In this document: in pieces, positions 1 through 8,102 of the stretch
How the letters are laid out: each line of letters starts with the position of its first letter
How positions within the stretch are numbered: the first letter of the stretch is position 1
NCBI RefSeq assembly: GCF_011039175.1
Contig: NZ_JAAKEN010000001.1
Location: 186,001 to 250,000, forward strand
Length of the DNA: 64,000 nt
Direction of reading: 5' to 3'
Source: Slackia sp. ZJ119
Lineage (GTDB): Bacteria; Actinomycetota; Coriobacteriia; Coriobacteriales; Eggerthellaceae
Translations under genes and position numbers: made by a program
The notes under the pieces: generated by a model
The model's input: the letters and a program-made list of their open reading frames with translations, nothing else
Database searches by the model: none
Told to the model about the DNA's origin: nothing

Positions 1-1
1 G

Positions 2-952
2 TTTTCGATTGTGGGGGATTCTATCAGCACGCTTCGGGGGCACAACCCGGAAGGCTGGCGGGTGTACTACGAAGGCACGCAAGCCGACGCGGCGGGCGTG
101 CATGCGCCAAAAGACACCTGGTGGGATGCGGTGATCAGGCATTTTGACGGCGTTCTCGTTGCGAACGCGTCGTATTCGGGCAGCATGGCGGAAGGCGCGG
201 GCTTTCCGGCGGGGTGCAGCCCCGAACGCGCCGCGGCGGCGGCCCCGGAAGGCGAGGCGCCGGACGACGTGGTGGTGCTTCTCGGCATCAACGACTACGG
301 ATGGGGAAGCGCCGCCGCCCAAGCGCTCGGCGCGAGCGCCGCCGCTCCGGCAGACCAAGCCGCTGAACTGGGTTTTTCCACATACGGCCGCCCGGCGCGA
401 CCCCGCTTGGACGACGCGGCGCAGGTCGCCCGGCGCGAAGCGCTCGCACGTGGGCTGCAGGCCCAGGCCGCTGCATCGCCCGAGGCGCGGCTCGCCCGGT
501 TCGCCGCCGCCTACGACGCCATGGTCGCCCGTCTGCAAGCGGCCTGCCCGACCGCCCGCATCTGGTGCTGCACGCTCGTGCCCGGCCGGGTGGCGGGACA
601 GGCGGCGTCCACCCATGCCTACGCCCTGCGCGGCATCCCCTTCGACGCATACAACGACGCCATTCGCGCCGCCGCTGCCCGCCACGGCGTCCGCACGGCC
701 GACATCCGCGCCTTTGGGCAGGACTACGAGGCGACCGACGGCACGCATCCCACCAAGCGCGGCATGGCCCAGCTGGCGGCCATGGTCGTCTCCGCCATGG
801 AAGGCCGCCCCTATGCAGGCGATCCGCCTCTGACCTCGCTAAACGCCTGCCCCCTTGGCCGCGGCACCTGCGAAGGCTGCCGCTGCGCCGACGTCGAGCC
901 CGCCCGCTGGTCCTGCGTCTGCACCGCGCTCATGCCCGTCGAGCAAGCATAA
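2..952 (+). CDS. SGNH/GDSL-family hydrolase, 5' end cut by window edge
   Basis: The reading frame is open to the left edge. A GTG lies at 11, but in-frame codons upstream encode FSI directly before VGDSIST, which is the first beta strand and block I of the SGNH fold, so the true start lies outside the window. The family hydrolyses esters with a Ser/His pair. Visible motifs are GDSIS at the N-terminus (nucleophile Ser), LLGIND (block III Asn) and DGTHPTKRG (block V Asp and His). The C-terminal 40 residues are unusual, with seven cysteines in CPLGRGTCEGCRC and WSCVC, resembling a metal-binding tail. No signal peptide can be judged because the start is missing. The substrate is unknown. Confidence 0.75.
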   Translation, partial: FSIVGDSISTLRGHNPEGWRVYYEGTQADAAGVHAPKDTWWDAVIRHFDGVLVANASYSGSMAEGAGFPAGCSPERAAAAAPEGEAPDDVVVLLGINDYGWGSAAAQALGASAAAPADQAAELGFSTYGRPARPRLDDAAQVARREALARGLQAQAAASPEARLARFAAAYDAMVARLQAACPTARIWCCTLVPGRVAGQAASTHAYALRGIPFDAYNDAIRAAAARHGVRTADIRAFGQDYEATDGTHPTKRGMAQLAAMVVSAMEGRPYAGDPPLTSLNACPLGRGTCEGCRCADVEPARWSCVCTALMPVEQA

Positions 953-1003
953 GGGCGGGCGTCTTTCGCGGGTCGCGCCCTTCTAAAGGGACCGTGAAAT
1001 TCG

Positions 1004-1064
1004 TTGACAGACAATCTTGAATTACTACAATCGCTTATTGGCACTCTCGATGCCAGACTGCTAA
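1004..1064 (+). promoter_or_regulatory. htpG promoter with CIRCE-like HrcA operator
   Basis: A sigma-70-type promoter is visible: TTGACA at 1004-1009, 16 bp spacing, TACAAT at 1026-1031. Directly downstream, 1038-1064 reads TTGGCACTC-N9-GACTGCTAA. This matches the CIRCE consensus TTAGCACTC-N9-GAGTGCTAA at 16 of 18 arm positions with the exact 9-bp spacer. CIRCE is bound by the heat-shock repressor HrcA. HrcA control of htpG is inferred from this match; hrcA itself is not in the window. Confidence 0.75.
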
Positions 1065-1124
1065 AATCGCTCGTCCGTGCCGACACGTGTCCGCCCCCGA
1101 CCCATTCGAAAGGACCAATCGCTC

Positions 1125-3080
1125 GTGAAAAAATTCAAAACCGAAAGCCAAAAGCTGCTTGATCTCATGATCAACTCCATCTATACGAACCGCGAGATCT
1201 TCCTGCGCGAGCTCATCTCGAACGCCTCGGATGCGGTCGACAAGCTCTACTTCGCCAGCCTCACCGACTCCGATATTCAGCTCAACCGCGCTGACCTGCG
1301 CATTCTCGTCAGCTTCGACGCCGATGAGCGGACCGTCACCGTCAGCGACAACGGCATCGGCATGACGCAGGACCAGCTCGACAAGAACCTCGGCACCATC
1401 GCGCATTCCGACTCGATGGCGTTCAAGGCCGACAACGCCGAGCGCCAAGGCGACGACGTCGACATCATCGGCCAGTTCGGCGTCGGCTTCTATTCTGCGT
1501 TCATGGTCGCCAAGAAGGTCCGCGTCGTGTCCCGCGCGTTCGGGTCCGACGAGGCCTGGGCCTGGGAATCCAACGGCATCGACGGCTACACCGTCGAGCC
1601 CGCCGCCCGCGACGAGCACGGCACCGACGTCGTCCTCACGCTGAAAGACAACACCGACGACGAAAGCTTCGACGAATTCCTCACTGAATACGGCTTGAAA
1701 AACCTCGTCAAGCGTTACAGCAACTACGTGCGCTACCCCATCCAAATGGAGGTCACCAAGACGCGTGAGGTGCTGAAACCCGAGGTCATCGACGAAGAAG
1801 GCGACACAAAAGACGCACCCGCCGAGCCGTCTGAGCCCGCAAGCCCCGAATACGAGACCTATACCGAGCTTGACACCATCAACTCGATGATCCCCATTTG
1901 GAAGCGCCAGAAATCCGAGGTCACGTCGGAAGAGTACGCCGAGTTCTACAAGGCCGACTTCCACGACTTCGTCGATCCCGCCGCCACGTTCTCCATCCAC
2001 GCGGAAGGTGCGCTGTCCTACGACGCGCTGCTGTTCATTCCCAGCCGCGCTCCGTACGATTTGTACAGCAAGGACTTCAAGAAGGGCCTGGCGCTCTACA
2101 GCTCGAACGTGCTCATCATGGAGAAATGCGAAGAGCTGCTGCCTGACTACTACAACTTCGTGCGCGGCGTCGTCGACAGCCAGGACCTCACGCTCAACAT
2201 CAGCCGCGAGACGCTGCAGCACAACAGCCAGTTGCGCGCCATCGCCAAGCGCATCGAAAAAAAGGTCACGTCCGAGCTGAAAAAGATGCTCGAGAACGAC
2301 CGCGACGCCTACGAGACGTTTTTCGAGAACTTCGGCCGCGGGCTGGAATTCGGCATCTACAACAGCTACGGGGCGCTGAAAGGCGAGCTGTCCGACCTGC
2401 TGCTGTTCTGGAGCGCCAAGCAGAAGAAGCGCGTGACGTTCGCCGAATACGTCGCCGCGAAAGAAGAGGGGCAGAGCGCCATCTACTACGCCGTCGGCGA
2501 GACGGTCGAGCGGCTTGAGAAGATGCCGGTGGTGAAGGCGGTGCTCTCGCGCGGCTATGACGTGCTGCTGTGCACGCAGGACGTGGACGAGTTCTGCTTC
2601 CAGACGATGATGAGCTACGGCGAAGGCGACGACGCGCTGCCGCTCAAGAACGTCGCGGGCGGCGACCTCGATTTGGCGACGGAGGACGAAAAAGCGGCCG
2701 CCGAAGCTGTGACCAAGGAAAACGCCGACCTGTTCGCAGCCATGAAAGAGGCGCTGGGCGACGCGGTGTCCAGCGTGGCGGTGTCGTCGCGGCTGACCGA
2801 CGAGCCGGCGGCCATCACGGCGGCGGGGCCGGTGTCGCTTGAGATGGAGCGCATTCTGTCGCAGATGCCCGACAGCCCGGGCATCACGTCCGAGCGCGTG
2901 CTGGAGCTGAACGCGACGCATCCCGTGTTCGCGGCGCTGCGCACGGCGCAGGAGGCCGGCGACGCCGAGAAGGTGCGCCTGTACGCCGACATCCTGTACA
3001 ACCAGGCGCTTTTGATGGCCGGCATGCCGCTTGAAGATCCGGTGGCCTATGCGAACGAAGTGGCCGGCTTGATGAAGTAG
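1125..3080 (+). CDS. htpG: Molecular chaperone HtpG (Hsp90)
   Basis: Cytosolic ATP-dependent Hsp90 chaperone of 651 aa. The GTG at 1125 was chosen because GAAAGGA lies 8-14 bases upstream and VKKFKTESQKLL matches the family N-terminus; an open frame extends further upstream to 1077. The GHKL ATPase domain shows ELISNASDA (ATP-site Glu and Asn), DNGIGM and GQFGVGFYS. The middle domain includes IPIWKR and LNISRETLQHN, followed by the dimerisation domain. An acidic linker near residues 220-245 is rich in Glu, Asp and Pro. The gene is monocistronic, with a CIRCE-like operator upstream and a strong hairpin downstream, so heat-shock control by HrcA is likely. Confidence 0.97.
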   Translation: MKKFKTESQKLLDLMINSIYTNREIFLRELISNASDAVDKLYFASLTDSDIQLNRADLRILVSFDADERTVTVSDNGIGMTQDQLDKNLGTIAHSDSMAFKADNAERQGDDVDIIGQFGVGFYSAFMVAKKVRVVSRAFGSDEAWAWESNGIDGYTVEPAARDEHGTDVVLTLKDNTDDESFDEFLTEYGLKNLVKRYSNYVRYPIQMEVTKTREVLKPEVIDEEGDTKDAPAEPSEPASPEYETYTELDTINSMIPIWKRQKSEVTSEEYAEFYKADFHDFVDPAATFSIHAEGALSYDALLFIPSRAPYDLYSKDFKKGLALYSSNVLIMEKCEELLPDYYNFVRGVVDSQDLTLNISRETLQHNSQLRAIAKRIEKKVTSELKKMLENDRDAYETFFENFGRGLEFGIYNSYGALKGELSDLLLFWSAKQKKRVTFAEYVAAKEEGQSAIYYAVGETVERLEKMPVVKAVLSRGYDVLLCTQDVDEFCFQTMMSYGEGDDALPLKNVAGGDLDLATEDEKAAAEAVTKENADLFAAMKEALGDAVSSVAVSSRLTDEPAAITAAGPVSLEMERILSQMPDSPGITSERVLELNATHPVFAALRTAQEAGDAEKVRLYADILYNQALLMAGMPLEDPVAYANEVAGLMK

Positions 3081-3096
3081 CGACGCTGACGACGGG

Positions 3097-3135
3097 GCGG
3101 GGCCGTCGTCCGACGTCGTTGGACGACGGCCCCGC
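3097..3135 (+). terminator. Strong GC hairpin after htpG
   Basis: A perfect 15-bp stem (GCGGGGCCGTCGTCC at 3097-3111, complement at 3121-3135) with a 9-nt loop begins 16 bases after the htpG stop. There is no T tract, which is common for hairpins in this GC-rich sequence. A terminator or mRNA-stabilising role is inferred. Confidence 0.6.
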
Positions 3136-3173
3136 TGGCTCGTTGGACGGCGCTTTCGCCGCGACGGCTCCGC
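3134..3173 (+). repeat. 40-bp dispersed repeat, copy 1
   Basis: This 40-bp sequence, beginning GCTGGCTCGT and ending GACGGCTCCGC, recurs at 16408-16447 with only two substitutions. In both places it lies just after a stop codon (htpG, nrdD) and about 110 bp before a long palindrome, so the two parts may form one composite element. Confidence 0.7.
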
Positions 3174-3282
3174 CTGTCGCGGGATGGCTGCTTGTCATGG
3201 GGCGGGCTGAAGCTGCGTGGTCAAAACACCCAAACTGGACCGAGGTTTTTTGGCCCGAATGGTCGAGGAGGTGACAGAGGGG

Positions 3283-3356
3283 GAGGTGACAGAGGGACGG
3301 GGTATTCGTCAGGTCGGCTCGACGACCTGACGAATACCCCGTCCCTCTGTCACCTC
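3283..3356. repeat. Perfect 34-bp palindromic repeat (REP-like), copy 1
   Basis: Two perfectly complementary 34-bp arms (3283-3316 and 3323-3356) are separated by a 6-nt loop. The core is TGACAGAGGGACGGGG followed by TATTCGTCAG. A partial direct repeat of GGAGGTGACAGAGGG precedes the left arm. It sits between the convergent genes htpG and the amidotransferase. A near-identical copy lies at 16519-16594 and a fragment at 23814. No transposase is adjacent. The form resembles REP/BIME elements mobilised in trans by Y1 transposases, but that is inference. Confidence 0.85.
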
Positions 3357-3373
3357 TGTCAGCTGCGTTCCTC

Positions 3374-4399
3374 CTAGATGTACTCCCCGAAAACTGCGTC
3401 TGGCCAGGGGTTTTTGGGGCTTTTCCACGCGTTGGCGCCTTCGATGGCGGCTCTGCTTGGCGGGGTGCCGCGCTCGGCGCGGTAGTTTCGCGCCTCGTTG
3501 ATGAGTGCGGCGAACAAGCGGCCCATCGACTTGTCGCCTGCGAAAAACTCGGGGTGCCACTGCACGCCCATCATGAAGCGGTGCCGGGGGCTCTCGATGG
3601 CTTCGACCAATCCGTCGGTCGCGTACGCCACCGGCTCAAACCGTGGCGCCACCGTGCGAACGCCCTGGTGGTGCATGGAGTTCACCGGCATGCGGACGGC
3701 CTGCAGAATCCGTCCGAGCTTGGACGTCGGCGCCACGTCCACGAAATGCGTCGCCACTTCGTACGCCTTCTTCTGCCAGTGTTCGATCGGCTGGCGCTCC
3801 AGCAGATCGAGCGTCTCGTCGGGCGCGACGCCGTCGAGCGCACAGGTGGGCAGGGGGTGCTGCTGCTCCAGGTCCACGAACAGCGATCCGCCGAAAAACA
3901 CGTTGACGACCTGCATGCCGCGGCAGATGCCCAACAGCGGCACGTCGAAGGCGTGGGCGTATCGCAGCACGCACGCCTCAAGCTCTTCGCGGGCGGGCGT
4001 GAATTCCGAAAGCGTCTGCTCGAGGGTGCCGCCGGGTTGGACGGTCTCGTTGTACCGGGCGGGATCGATGTCTTGCCCGCCGGTCAGAATGAATGCGTCG
4101 AGCAGGGGAAACAGCGCCTCGTACACCGAGTGCTCGTCGACGATGGGCAGCACGAGCGGCGTTCCGCCCGCTGCGATGACCGCGTGGTTGTAGCGGTCGG
4201 GAAGGCGCAGGGACGCTTCGCCGGGCAGGTGCGTCGGCACGATGCCCACCAAGGGCCGCCCGCTGTCTGCGGCAGTCGACGTCGCGCCGCCCGCGGCGTT
4301 GCCTGCCGGTGCGCCTTCTGATGCGTCGGCGCGGCCGGGCCGTTTGCCGTTCGGCGCGGTTTCGCTTGCGGTGCCAAGAATGTTCGCTTCGGTGCCCAT
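3374..4399 (-). CDS. Gamma-glutamyl-gamma-aminobutyrate hydrolase family protein (peptidase C26)
   Basis: Class I glutamine-amidotransferase-fold hydrolase of 341 aa, cytosolic, related to PuuD, which releases GABA or other amines from gamma-glutamyl conjugates. The catalytic Cys is in LLGICRGMQVVNV, and the His-Glu pair is in GVQWHPEF. ILTGGQDIDPARY is typical of the family. The catalytic core starts near residue 48 (RPLVGIVPTH) after a low-complexity Ala/Gly/Thr-rich leader. The start could therefore be downstream, although ATG 4399 is kept. It converges on htpG across the palindromic repeat. No putrescine genes are nearby, so the substrate is open. Confidence 0.85.
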   Translation of the reverse strand: MGTEANILGTASETAPNGKRPGRADASEGAPAGNAAGGATSTAADSGRPLVGIVPTHLPGEASLRLPDRYNHAVIAAGGTPLVLPIVDEHSVYEALFPLLDAFILTGGQDIDPARYNETVQPGGTLEQTLSEFTPAREELEACVLRYAHAFDVPLLGICRGMQVVNVFFGGSLFVDLEQQHPLPTCALDGVAPDETLDLLERQPIEHWQKKAYEVATHFVDVAPTSKLGRILQAVRMPVNSMHHQGVRTVAPRFEPVAYATDGLVEAIESPRHRFMMGVQWHPEFFAGDKSMGRLFAALINEARNYRAERGTPPSRAAIEGANAWKSPKNPWPDAVFGEYI

Positions 4400-4629
4400 G
4401 GCCTCTTTCGTGATCGGTGTCGTGTCGCCATGATACGCGAAAACCGGCTGCGGGAAAATGGTGCATTTATCCGTCAGGGCTTGCGCTTTGCCTGCGCCGC
4501 GACAGGAAGCGGCGGCGGACGCGCTTGTTTATCGCCTTTGTTAAATATGCTGCTCCTTTTGCTGCGAATGTTCGTTCAAAGGCATACAATGCAACCGGTT
4601 GTTCAAGGATCGATGGAGGCGCGAGGGGC

Positions 4630-5319
4630 GTGCAGGGCTTGCAGGACAGGCGAAGCGACGAAGCCGAGGTCGAACGTGGCGTGCGGCGCGGTCTCGAATG
4701 CGAAAGCGAGGCGGCGCGCGCGGTGCTCGACTGCGTGCTGAAGGCGCATGAAACGTGGTTCGACGTGACGCGCACGTGCGAATTCGCCGGCCGCACGTTT
4801 GCAGGCTATGCGGAATTTCACTCGGAAGCCGAACAATACATGCTGGTCAAACGTGCGAAGCTGTGGGGCGTCAACACGCACGAATACCTCTTCTTCGACG
4901 TGCGCCGCCGTCTTGACGCCGACGCGTTCGCCGAACTCGTGCGCTTCATGACCACCGAGGCGCTCGCGAAAGTGCGCCCCAACCCCGAGCACATGACCTC
5001 GTACGTGTCGCTCGTGGTCGTGGCCGACGAAGTGGCGCCGGGCCTCGACAAGCCCATCAGGCGCACGCGGTTTCGCAAGAACTTCCGACTGGGCTTGCAG
5101 GGCTGGGCCGACCTTCGCGTGGCCGTCGTCGATCTGGCTCGGACGACCGTCATAACCAATGCCAGGGGCGAAGAGCTGCGGGCGACGCTGTGCAACAATG
5201 CGGAAGCGGCGCTCGGATGTTCGTTTGACCAGCGGAAACGGCGCACAACGTCGCGCTCCGCCCGAGGGGGCCGTGCAACTCACGACGCTCTCGACGAACA
5301 GGCGGCACGCTTGAAGTGA
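4630..5319 (+). CDS. Conserved protein of unknown function
   Basis: A 229-aa soluble protein. GTG 4630 is preferred because GGAGG lies at 4615-4619; the frame is open upstream to 4417, but that stretch looks non-coding. The central part is compact and looks conserved: AHETWFDVTR, GYAEFHSEAEQYMLVKRAKL, THEYLFFDV and FRKNFRLGLQGWADLRVAVVDL. From memory, similar proteins of unknown function occur in anaerobic Firmicutes and Coriobacteriia. No catalytic motif was recognised. The last 40 residues are Arg/Ser-rich and probably disordered. It is followed 93 bp later by cstA on the same strand. Confidence 0.75.
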   Translation: MQGLQDRRSDEAEVERGVRRGLECESEAARAVLDCVLKAHETWFDVTRTCEFAGRTFAGYAEFHSEAEQYMLVKRAKLWGVNTHEYLFFDVRRRLDADAFAELVRFMTTEALAKVRPNPEHMTSYVSLVVVADEVAPGLDKPIRRTRFRKNFRLGLQGWADLRVAVVDLARTTVITNARGEELRATLCNNAEAALGCSFDQRKRRTTSRSARGGRATHDALDEQAARLK

Positions 5320-5412
5320 GTCGTCTTCAGAACACGTTGCCACCGCGGCGTGTTTTGCAGACGCTTCACATTCCGCCCGTGGCGAAACCGCTTCGGAAGG
5401 AGGAGCTTCATC

Positions 5413-7179
5413 GTGAACGCGATGCTTGTTTTGCTGATCGCAATCGTGATCTTGATCTGCGGCTATGTGCTGTACGGCGGCTGGCTGGCCAAACAGTGGG
5501 GCGTCGACAAGGACCGCCTGACTCCCGCCCACGAACTGGAGGACGGCGTGGACTACGTGCCCGCGGCCCCCTACGTGGTGCTCGGTCACCACTTCTCGTC
5601 CATCGCCGGCGCGGGCCCCATCAACGGCCCCATCCAGGCTGCCATTTTCGGCTGGGTGCCGGTGCTTTTGTGGGTGCTCATCGGCGGCATCTTCTTCGGC
5701 GCCATGCACGACTTCGGCGCTCTGTTCGCGTCCATCCGCCACAAGGGGCAGACGCTGGCCACCGTCATCGCGCACAATATCGACGACACGGCCAAAAAGC
5801 TCTTTTGCGTGTTCTCGTACCTGACGCTCATTTTGGTGGTGGCGGCGTTCGCCTCTATCGTCGCGGGCACGTTCGCCGTTTCGCCGGTGCCGCTTGACGA
5901 CCCGGCAGCCGCGGAAACCGTCATGAACACGAACCTGGCCAACCAGCGCACGGCCATGATCTCGCTGCTGTTCATCGTGGTCGCCGTCGTCTACGGCCTG
6001 GCCACGCGCGGCCGCAAGATTCCCACGGCCGTCAACATCGCCTCGGCCATCGCCATCATCGTCGTGGTCGTGGCGCTGGGCTACAACTTCCCGGTCATCG
6101 CGCTGGACAACACGGCGTGGATGTTCATCGTGGGCGCTTACATATTAATAGCGTCGGTCGCGCCGGTGTGGATCCTGCTGCAGCCGCGCGACTACCTGTC
6201 CAGCTACCTGCTGTACGGCATGATCGTGCTCGCGCTTGTCGGCATCGTCGGATCGGGTCTGATGGGCGCGTCGAGCAACCTGGACATCCCCGCGTTCACC
6301 GGCTTTGTGGCGGTTGCGGGCGAGTCGAAGATCGCAGCGAGCGGGTATCTTTTCCCGGCGCTGTTCATCACCATCGCGTGCGGCGCCATTTCCGGCTTCC
6401 ACAGCCTGGTGGCGTCGGGCACCACGTCCAAACAGCTCGACAAGGAAGGCCAGGCCCAGCCCATCGCCTACGGCGGCATGCTGCTGGAATGCCTGGTCGC
6501 GGTCATTTCGCTGTGTGCCGTGGCGTTCGTGTTCTCCGGCTACCTCGACGGCACGTACGCCTCGCCCACGCAGGTCTTCGCGGCGGGCCTCTCGCAGATG
6601 CTTGCGGTCATTCCGGGCCTGGCGGGCGTTGAGAGCCTTGCCTACGCCCTGCTCATCCTTGCCGTTTCGGTGTTCTGCCTCACCTCGCTCGACACGGCGA
6701 CGCGCCTGGCGCGCTACATGTTCCAGGAGCTGTTCACCCCGCACGGCATGGAGGCTGCGGACCTGACCGGCTGGCGCAAGGCGCTCACGAACCCGTGGGT
6801 GGCCACGATCGTCACGGTGGTGCTCGGCGTGGGCTTGGGCATGACGGGCTACCAGCTGGTGTGGCCGCTGTTTGGCGCGGCGAACCAGCTGCTGGCGGCG
6901 CTCGGTCTGCTGGCGGTGTGCGCGTGGCTGGGCAACGCGGGCCGCAACAACAAGATGTTCTACTTCCCGATGGCGTTCATGATGGTCGTGACGCTGGTTT
7001 CGCTCGCTCTGACCGTGTGGAGCAAGCTTGCCGCGATCGCCGGCGGAGCGGTCGAGGTTGCGACCGTGTTGCAGCTGGTCATCGCTGTGTTGCTGATGAT
7101 TCTCGCGGTCGTTTTGGCCGTGAAGGGCGTGAAGGTCATCTTCAAGAAGGGCGACGTTCTCAGCGAGGCGAAAAAGTAG
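5413..7179 (+). CDS. cstA: CstA-family carbon starvation/peptide transporter
   Basis: Integral membrane protein of 588 aa with many hydrophobic segments. The GTG at 5413 follows AAGGAGGAGC and matches the family start (an immediate first helix followed by YGGWLAKQWGVD). Family motifs include YVVLGHHFSSIAGAGPINGP near residue 55, the HDFGALF segment, and FHSLVASGTTSKQL in the middle. E. coli CstA (about 700 aa) takes up peptides and pyruvate during carbon starvation; this shorter form is common in anaerobes. Strong hairpins follow the stop. It appears monocistronic. Confidence 0.93.
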   Translation: MNAMLVLLIAIVILICGYVLYGGWLAKQWGVDKDRLTPAHELEDGVDYVPAAPYVVLGHHFSSIAGAGPINGPIQAAIFGWVPVLLWVLIGGIFFGAMHDFGALFASIRHKGQTLATVIAHNIDDTAKKLFCVFSYLTLILVVAAFASIVAGTFAVSPVPLDDPAAAETVMNTNLANQRTAMISLLFIVVAVVYGLATRGRKIPTAVNIASAIAIIVVVVALGYNFPVIALDNTAWMFIVGAYILIASVAPVWILLQPRDYLSSYLLYGMIVLALVGIVGSGLMGASSNLDIPAFTGFVAVAGESKIAASGYLFPALFITIACGAISGFHSLVASGTTSKQLDKEGQAQPIAYGGMLLECLVAVISLCAVAFVFSGYLDGTYASPTQVFAAGLSQMLAVIPGLAGVESLAYALLILAVSVFCLTSLDTATRLARYMFQELFTPHGMEAADLTGWRKALTNPWVATIVTVVLGVGLGMTGYQLVWPLFGAANQLLAALGLLAVCAWLGNAGRNNKMFYFPMAFMMVVTLVSLALTVWSKLAAIAGGAVEVATVLQLVIAVLLMILAVVLAVKGVKVIFKKGDVLSEAKK

Positions 7180-7185
7180 GAGGGC

Positions 7186-7218
7186 GAAGGGCGGCGAGGC
7201 CGAGCCCCGCCGCCCTTC
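7186..7218 (+). terminator. Hairpin downstream of cstA
   Basis: An 11-bp perfect stem (GAAGGGCGGCG at 7186-7196, complement at 7208-7218) lies just after the cstA stop. A second small stem GCCGGC...GCCGGC follows at 7232-7252, between cstA and the convergent HTH gene. It lacks a T tract. Confidence 0.55.
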
Positions 7219-7281
7219 CCGAAACGCAGCAACGCCGGCCCGTGCGAGCCGGCGTTGTCGAGGCGAAAAGAAGGAGAGAGA

Positions 7282-7479
7282 CTACTGCGGCGTGACTTTC
7301 TTCGGGCGACCGACCTTGCGCGGCGAGTCGCGGTATGCAATCACGTCGTCGACCTCAAACGCCCACGCATTCCCGAATTTCTTCGCGCGAATGGTGCCCG
7401 CAATGGCAAGCTGACGCATGCGGGCGCCGCTGACGCCGACAATCTTTGCAGCTTCCTTGATGTCAACCATTTCTCCCAT
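7282..7479 (-). CDS. Small helix-turn-helix (excisionase/MerR-like) DNA-binding protein
   Basis: A 65-aa protein consisting of a single winged HTH of the excisionase/MerR type: VDIKEAAKIVGVSGARMRQL, then a wing with GNAWAFEVDDVIAYRD and a basic tail VGRPKKV. The ATG at 7479 was chosen because AAGGA lies 8 bases upstream; an ATG at 7497 is possible. Such proteins can be accessory excision factors or small regulators. The region behind it (to 8453) has no gene but carries repeats and a MITE-like element, which could be debris of a mobile region. No integrase is present, so a mobile origin is speculation. Confidence 0.75.
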   Translation of the reverse strand: MGEMVDIKEAAKIVGVSGARMRQLAIAGTIRAKKFGNAWAFEVDDVIAYRDSPRKVGRPKKVTPQ

Positions 7480-7497
7480 GATCAAGTCCTTCCGCAT

Positions 7498-7780
7498 GTA
7501 CCAATTTCGTACCTCGGTGAAGCTCCACCGATGATCGCGCTTGTAAAGCGTGGTCTATACGTTACCAAAATGAAAACATATGTCAATGGCTGATAGTTCG
7601 TATCATGCGTCATATATTGTTCATCATAGGTAATAATTACATAACAGATCGTCTACAGACCTTGACTTTCGGATAGAAGGTAGTGCATTTCTGCCCAAAC
7701 GCAAGCATCACCCGGGGGGAGCGTTGAATATGCCGGGTTGAGCGGCGCGGCGTCGAGTGCAGCGTCCGGAGGCGGCGGCG
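7498..7780. other. Gene-free, locally AT-rich stretch upstream of the HTH gene
   Basis: About 280 bp without a credible gene. It includes the presumed promoter of the minus-strand HTH gene, with the paired motif GGTAC-N8-GGTAC at the start of the region (7498-7514) as a possible operator. It is clearly more AT-rich near 7555-7650 than the neighbouring genes. Confidence 0.4.
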
Positions 7781-7789
7781 GAATGCGGA

Positions 7790-8095
7790 GAAGGGTTTGA
7801 CAGGGGGCGTCGCAGCACGTGGAGAGTAGCAGCGCGTGGGGGCAGCAGCGCGTGGGAGGTAGCATGGATCGCTGTGGCAGCACGTGGAGAGCGGCAGCGC
7901 GTGGGTGGCGGCGCGAGCGACGCGGCGGCACGTGGAGAGTAACAGCGCAGGGGGGGCAGCGTGAGGTGGGGCAGCAGCGCGTTGGGGCAGCATGCGGAAC
8001 GTCGCAGAAGCACGTGGGGGGCGGCGCGAGCGACGCGGCAGCACGGGAGGCGGCGGCATGGGGCGCCGTGGCATGTGGAGGGGCGGCATGGGAGC
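7790..8095. repeat. Imperfect tandem-like GC-rich repeat tract
   Basis: The plus strand is built from repeated short units: GCAGCACGTGGAGAG recurs at about 7807, 7880 and 7927, GCAGCGCGTGGG recurs several times, and GGCGGCGCGAGCGACGCGGC occurs twice (about 7908 and 8015). Open frames on both strands follow from the repeat composition (Arg, Ser, Ala, Cys and Pro runs) and are not credible genes. The tract directly abuts a MITE-like element at 8103. Confidence 0.6.
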
Positions 8096-8102
8096 AGTTT
8101 TA

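Noticed and set aside
1035-2921. 628-codon open frame antisense to htpG
   Set aside because: It lies entirely opposite a certain Hsp90 gene, is rich in Val, Leu, His and Arg as expected for the complement of GC-rich coding sequence, and has no motifs.
4603-5775. 390-codon minus-strand frame over the 4630 gene and cstA start
   Set aside because: The plus strand carries cstA and a patterned protein here; the minus frame has only composition-driven His/Arg/Val content.
7790-8095. Possible CRISPR array
   Set aside because: The repeat units vary in length and spacing, there are no uniform spacers, and no cas gene is nearby.
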